A stretch of DNA of 6,875 nucleotides, taken from Bacteroidales bacterium (GTDB taxonomy: Bacteria > Bacteroidota > Bacteroidia > Bacteroidales > JAADJA01). Below are positions 3,413 through 6,875 of this stretch, piece by piece (the stretch's first letter is position 1; each line of letters starts with the position of its first letter). Location: contig JAIOTR010000147.1 of the NCBI GenBank assembly GCA_021106665.1, positions 1 through 6,875 of the forward strand, read 5' to 3'. Made by a program: the position numbers and the translations under genes. The notes below the pieces were generated by a model. That model saw only the letters and a program-made list of their open reading frames with translations. It was not told where the DNA came from and did not search any database.

Positions 3413-6349
3413 ATGGAAAAGGGTTTCACTAACTATAATATCATTGAAGATTTATCTGCCTTAAAAGGTGAGTTTTCAGGTGATATCTATACTGATTATC
3501 AAACCCGGATCCTTTATGCCACGGATGCTTCAACCTATCGCGAAATCCCATTGGCAGTGGTTTACCCAAAAGAAAATGATGACATCCGCATTCTAATTGA
3601 ATTTGTTTTGAAACACAACACATCAATTATCCCAAGAACGGCAGGAACATCAATTGCAGGCCAGGTTGTAGGCGGTGGAATTATTGTCGATGTTTCCAGG
3701 TATATGACTAAAATCCTGGAGTTTAATGAAAAAGGAAACTGGGTGAAAGTTCAGCCGGGAGTTGTACGGGATGAATTGAACAGATTCCTTGAACCTTCGG
3801 GCTTGTTTTTCAGTCCGGAAACTTCTACCTCCGACAGGTGCATGATCGGTGGGATGGTTGGTAATAATGCTTGCGGGATGCATTCATTGATTTATGGAAG
3901 TACCCGCGATCATGTGATTTCTATAAAAGGATATTTGCCTGATGGATCAAAAGTTGAATTTAAGCCATTGGCTGAAGAAGGATTTTTAGAAAAGTGTGAA
4001 CTCAAAACCCTGGAAGGCCGGATCTATCAAAATATTGCCGCAATTTTATCTGATCCTGCTAATCAGGAAGAAATCCAAAAGGAATTCCCTGACAGCTCCA
4101 TAAAAAGGAGAAATACAGGCTATGCAATTGACCTGTTATTAAAGATGCAACCATTCTCAGCTTCAGGGGAAAAATTCAATTTCTCAAAATTGATTGCCGG
4201 TTCGGAAGGTACTATATTTTTTATTACTGAAATAAAACTCCACCTCGATCATCTTCCACCACCGGTTAAAGGACTGGTTTGCGTGCATTGCAAAACTTTG
4301 GAGGAAGCATTAAAAGGTAATTTGATCGCTCTGAAATATGATCCGGGAGCCATTGAGTTGATAGACAACATCATTATGGAGTTAAGCAAGAAAAACCTTG
4401 CTATATCAAAAAACAGGTTTTTTATTGAAGGTGAACCGAAAGCCATGCTTCTAATTGAATTTGCAAGAAACTCAGAAGAGGAAATTTTGGAGATTACCGG
4501 TAAAATGGAGAAGGAATTGGTTTCGTCAGGATATGGCTATCATTTTCCTGTTGTTTTCGGATCTGATATACAAAAAGTCTGGTCTGTCAGAAAAGGCGCT
4601 CTTGGTTTACTATCGAATATCCCCGGAGATGCCAAACCGGTTCCTGTTGTGGAGGATGCGGCTTTGCATCCTGAAGATCTGCCTGAGTATATCGAAGATT
4701 TCCAGAAGTTACTTGAGAAACATAATCTAAAATGTGTTTACCATGCCCATATTGCCACGGGTGAGTTGCATTCAAGACCTGTCCTTAATCTCAAAAAGAA
4801 GGAAGATGTAGAATTGTTTCACACTATCGCCGGCGAAACAGCCAAGCTGGTAAAAAAATACAATGGTTCTTTATCAGGTGAACATGGGGATGGAAGATTA
4901 CGGGGAGAGTTTATTCCATTTATGATCGGTGAAAGAAATTATGAATTACTGAAACAGATCAAACGAACCTGGGATCCTGAAAATATCTTTAATCCCGGAA
5001 AAATTATCGAAGTACCGGTAATGAATACTTCCTTAAGGTATGCTCCCGGAAAGCGAACACAGGAATTCAAAACTTTTTTTGATTTTTCATCCGATTTGGG
5101 ATTTTTACAAAGTATTGAGAAATGCAATGGTTCAGGCGACTGCCGGAAATCAGAAATATTTGGGGGAACCATGTGCCCAAGCTATCAGGCCACCAGGGAC
5201 GAAAAAAACACCACAAGGGCAAGGGCCAATACCTTACGGGAATTACTGACAAACCCAACCGATGTAAATCCATTTAACCAAGAGGAGATTTATGATATAC
5301 TCGACCTTTGCCTTTCATGTAAAGGCTGCAAATCAGAGTGCCCTTCCAATGTGGATATGGCAAAATACAAGGCAGAATTCCTGCAGCACTATTACGATGC
5401 TAACAAAATCCCCTTACGCACTAATCTGATTGCCAATATTCACCGTTTGAACAAAATCGGATCATTTTTTCCTTCATTAACAAATTTCATCCTGTCAAAT
5501 CGACTTACAAAGAAATTGCTGTTGGGAATTTTTGGTTTTGCACCAAAACGAAGCCTGCCCAAACTATACAAAACCACATTAAAAGCCTGGCTAAAAAAGC
5601 AAACTCAACCTGTCAATGAAAAGAAAGTTTATTTATTCGCTGATGAATTCACAAATTTTAATGAAGTTGAAATAGGTATCAAAGTTGTCAAAATTCTTAA
5701 TAATCTGGGATATGAGGTTGAAATCCCGGAACATGATATTAGCGGGCGGACTTTCATTTCAAAAGGTCTGCTAAGAAAAGCAAAAGAGGTTGCCATTAAA
5801 AATGTAGAAGTTTTAAAAGATGTTATTTCTGAAAATCACCCATTGATCGGAATTGAGCCATCCGGAATTTTAACATTCAGGGATGAATATCCTGATCTGG
5901 TTGGGGATAAATTAAAACATGATGCAGTTAAACTAGCTAAATCAACTTTGATGTTTGAAGAGTTCATTGTAAAGGAATTCGAATCAGGAAATATTTCAAT
6001 TGAGAATTTTATTGATGGAACAAAAAAAATCAAGCTGCATGGTCATTGCCAGCAAAAATCCATAGCCTCAACCGAGCCAACGAAAAAATTGCTTTCTTTG
6101 CCAATAAATTATAGCGTTGAAGAGATTGAATCGGGATGTTGCGGAATGGCAGGTTCTTTCGGCTATGAAAAAGAACATTACGACCTTTCAATGAAGATCG
6201 GGGAATTGGTTCTTTTTCCAGCGGTGAGAAAATCAGAAAATTCAACCCTGATAGCTGCCTCCGGAACTAGTTGTCGCCAACAAATAATGGACGGTACAGG
6301 TAAAAGGGCTTTTCATCCCATAGAAATTCTTTATGACGCATTAAAATAA
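3413..6349 (+). CDS. fused FAD-linked oxidase / Fe-S dehydrogenase (D-2-hydroxyacid dehydrogenase, YdiJ type)
   Basis: This 978-residue protein joins a GlcD-like FAD subunit to a GlcF-like Fe-S subunit. The FAD half (about 1-535) has IPRTAGTSIAGQVVGGG (73-89), a VQPGVVRDELN strand (113-123), NNACGMHSLIYGSTRDHV (151-168), AGSEGT (262-267), and the oxidase C-terminal domain with HIATGELH (446-453) and SGEHGDGR (488-495). H446, H453 and E490 match in order the metal-binding residues of D-2-hydroxyglutarate dehydrogenases. The Fe-S half has cysteines 571, 577 and 588 (CP), then C633-x2-C636-x2-C639-x3-C643-P, and a CCG region with HGHCQQKS (876-883), ESGCCGMAGSF (906-916) and C954. Electrons from a D-2-hydroxyacid would pass through FAD and the clusters to the respiratory chain. 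Substrate is uncertain: D-lactate and D-2-hydroxyglutarate are the best candidates. ATG 3413 is preferred to TTG 3398, which adds five residues. No transmembrane segment is obvious. Gly818 in IEPSG stands where I recall cysteine or alanine in relatives. Confidence 0.93.
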   Translation: MEKGFTNYNIIEDLSALKGEFSGDIYTDYQTRILYATDASTYREIPLAVVYPKENDDIRILIEFVLKHNTSIIPRTAGTSIAGQVVGGGIIVDVSRYMTKILEFNEKGNWVKVQPGVVRDELNRFLEPSGLFFSPETSTSDRCMIGGMVGNNACGMHSLIYGSTRDHVISIKGYLPDGSKVEFKPLAEEGFLEKCELKTLEGRIYQNIAAILSDPANQEEIQKEFPDSSIKRRNTGYAIDLLLKMQPFSASGEKFNFSKLIAGSEGTIFFITEIKLHLDHLPPPVKGLVCVHCKTLEEALKGNLIALKYDPGAIELIDNIIMELSKKNLAISKNRFFIEGEPKAMLLIEFARNSEEEILEITGKMEKELVSSGYGYHFPVVFGSDIQKVWSVRKGALGLLSNIPGDAKPVPVVEDAALHPEDLPEYIEDFQKLLEKHNLKCVYHAHIATGELHSRPVLNLKKKEDVELFHTIAGETAKLVKKYNGSLSGEHGDGRLRGEFIPFMIGERNYELLKQIKRTWDPENIFNPGKIIEVPVMNTSLRYAPGKRTQEFKTFFDFSSDLGFLQSIEKCNGSGDCRKSEIFGGTMCPSYQATRDEKNTTRARANTLRELLTNPTDVNPFNQEEIYDILDLCLSCKGCKSECPSNVDMAKYKAEFLQHYYDANKIPLRTNLIANIHRLNKIGSFFPSLTNFILSNRLTKKLLLGIFGFAPKRSLPKLYKTTLKAWLKKQTQPVNEKKVYLFADEFTNFNEVEIGIKVVKILNNLGYEVEIPEHDISGRTFISKGLLRKAKEVAIKNVEVLKDVISENHPLIGIEPSGILTFRDEYPDLVGDKLKHDAVKLAKSTLMFEEFIVKEFESGNISIENFIDGTKKIKLHGHCQQKSIASTEPTKKLLSLPINYSVEEIESGCCGMAGSFGYEKEHYDLSMKIGELVLFPAVRKSENSTLIAASGTSCRQQIMDGTGKRAFHPIEILYDALK

Positions 6350-6351
6350 AA

Positions 6352-6870
6352 ATGATGAAAAAATATTTGTTTGCCTTATTAGTAATTCTAATTGGTTGTA
6401 ATCCGCAACCTTCTGCCAATGAAAAAGAGAAGAATAAACTTCTGGGAGATTGGCAATTTCTTGATATAAGGGGAAATTACGTTGAAGCCTTTTTTGACGA
6501 TAGCACTTATTTTATTTATAACCAGAAGATGGGTCATTCTCCGAAATTCAACTATTTCATTATAAATGACAGCCTGTATTCAAACGTTGATAAAAGGAAA
6601 CCAGGAATAAACAAAACTGCTCAAATTATTTGGCTGAATGAAAACAAGGTGATCATGAGAACTGAATTTTCGAGGGATACAATGGACAGGATAACAGAAG
6701 CAGCAATAACATTGGGAAACACTGATTTGAAGAGGGATTCAGCTATATTCCGAGAGGCCATAAGTAACAGGCATGAAGACTATCTGTTGGCAAAAAGAAT
6801 CTTAACGCCTGAAGAAATCAAAGAATTTAAGGAAACTAAGATCATCCCGGAAGATGTGCTGAGAAAATGA
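6352..6870 (+). CDS. small lipoprotein, lipocalin-like
   Basis: The product is 172 residues. It starts MMKK, followed by a hydrophobic core (5-14) and the lipobox LIGC with the lipidated cysteine at position 16, so it is a type II signal-peptide lipoprotein. The next residues are NPQP, with no acidic stretch directly at the cysteine. Residues 29-105 (KLLGDWQFLDIRGNYVEAFF, then TYFIYN and QIIWLNENKVIMRTEF) show the GxW opening and alternating strands of lipocalin-like Bacteroidota lipoproteins. Residues 115-172 are helical and charged. Function is unknown. It begins two bases after the stop of the FAD/Fe-S gene with no promoter or terminator between, so co-transcription and possibly translational coupling are likely. 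A second ATG at 6355 would shorten the protein by one residue. It is complete, ending with TGA five bases before the window edge. Confidence 0.85.
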   Translation: MMKKYLFALLVILIGCNPQPSANEKEKNKLLGDWQFLDIRGNYVEAFFDDSTYFIYNQKMGHSPKFNYFIINDSLYSNVDKRKPGINKTAQIIWLNENKVIMRTEFSRDTMDRITEAAITLGNTDLKRDSAIFREAISNRHEDYLLAKRILTPEEIKEFKETKIIPEDVLRK

Positions 6871-6875
6871 TCATA

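Noticed and set aside
3441..6245. several 60-91 residue frames on both strands inside the large dehydrogenase gene
   Set aside because: All overlap a gene with intact motifs from end to end, have no promoters or family features, and are shadows.
1..6875. CRISPR array, intact insertion sequence, integrase, toxin-antitoxin or defence system
   Set aside because: No regularly spaced repeats, transposase or recombinase motifs, or paired small genes of such types were found in either strand.

Overview
The window looks like ordinary chromosomal DNA of a low-GC member of the Bacteroidota, probably an environmental Bacteroidales/Marinilabiliales-type organism. Three things point there: TAnnTTTG-type -7 promoter elements upstream of several genes, the absence of Shine-Dalgarno sequences, and small secreted or lipoprotein families (DUF4468-like, lipocalin-like) typical of the phylum. 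The assignment is inferred from style and motifs, not from a database match.

Layout. Positions 1-102 hold the 3' end of a gene whose tail resembles a calcineurin-like phosphoesterase. A tRNA-Pro(CGG) follows at 176-250 with its own -7 element. About 150 bp downstream the last bases of the tRNA are repeated exactly, and the spacer between the copies is packed with small perfect hairpins, several with a GAA triloop. A secreted DUF4468-like protein (657-1229, +) comes next and is followed by a strong intrinsic terminator (1344-1371). Convergent to it lies a secreted protein of unknown function (1567-2178, -). Directly behind that gene is a short, frameshifted remnant of another minus-strand gene (1370-1566) that was not expected from long open frames.

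The right half reads rightward. It holds a two-domain lipoate-protein ligase A (2335-3297), a 100-bp gap with a CTGCG-type short repeat, and a 978-residue FAD plus Fe-S fused dehydrogenase of the YdiJ / D-2-hydroxyacid dehydrogenase type (3413-6349). A small lipoprotein (6352-6870) begins two bases after the dehydrogenase stop and is probably co-transcribed with it.

Functionally, the ligase supplies lipoylated 2-oxoacid dehydrogenase and glycine-cleavage complexes, while the fused dehydrogenase feeds electrons from a D-2-hydroxyacid (D-lactate or D-2-hydroxyglutarate are the obvious candidates) into the respiratory chain. Both belong to central carbon metabolism, but they appear to have separate promoters. 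Several start codons were moved downstream of the longest possible reading frame (657, 2335, 3413) on protein-family and promoter grounds.

I see no CRISPR array, intact transposase, integrase, toxin-antitoxin pair or defence system, and no convincing evidence of a wholly new system. The items most worth a second look are the duplicated tRNA tail with its hairpin-rich spacer, the gene remnant at 1370-1566, and the CTGCG repeat at 3313-3339.
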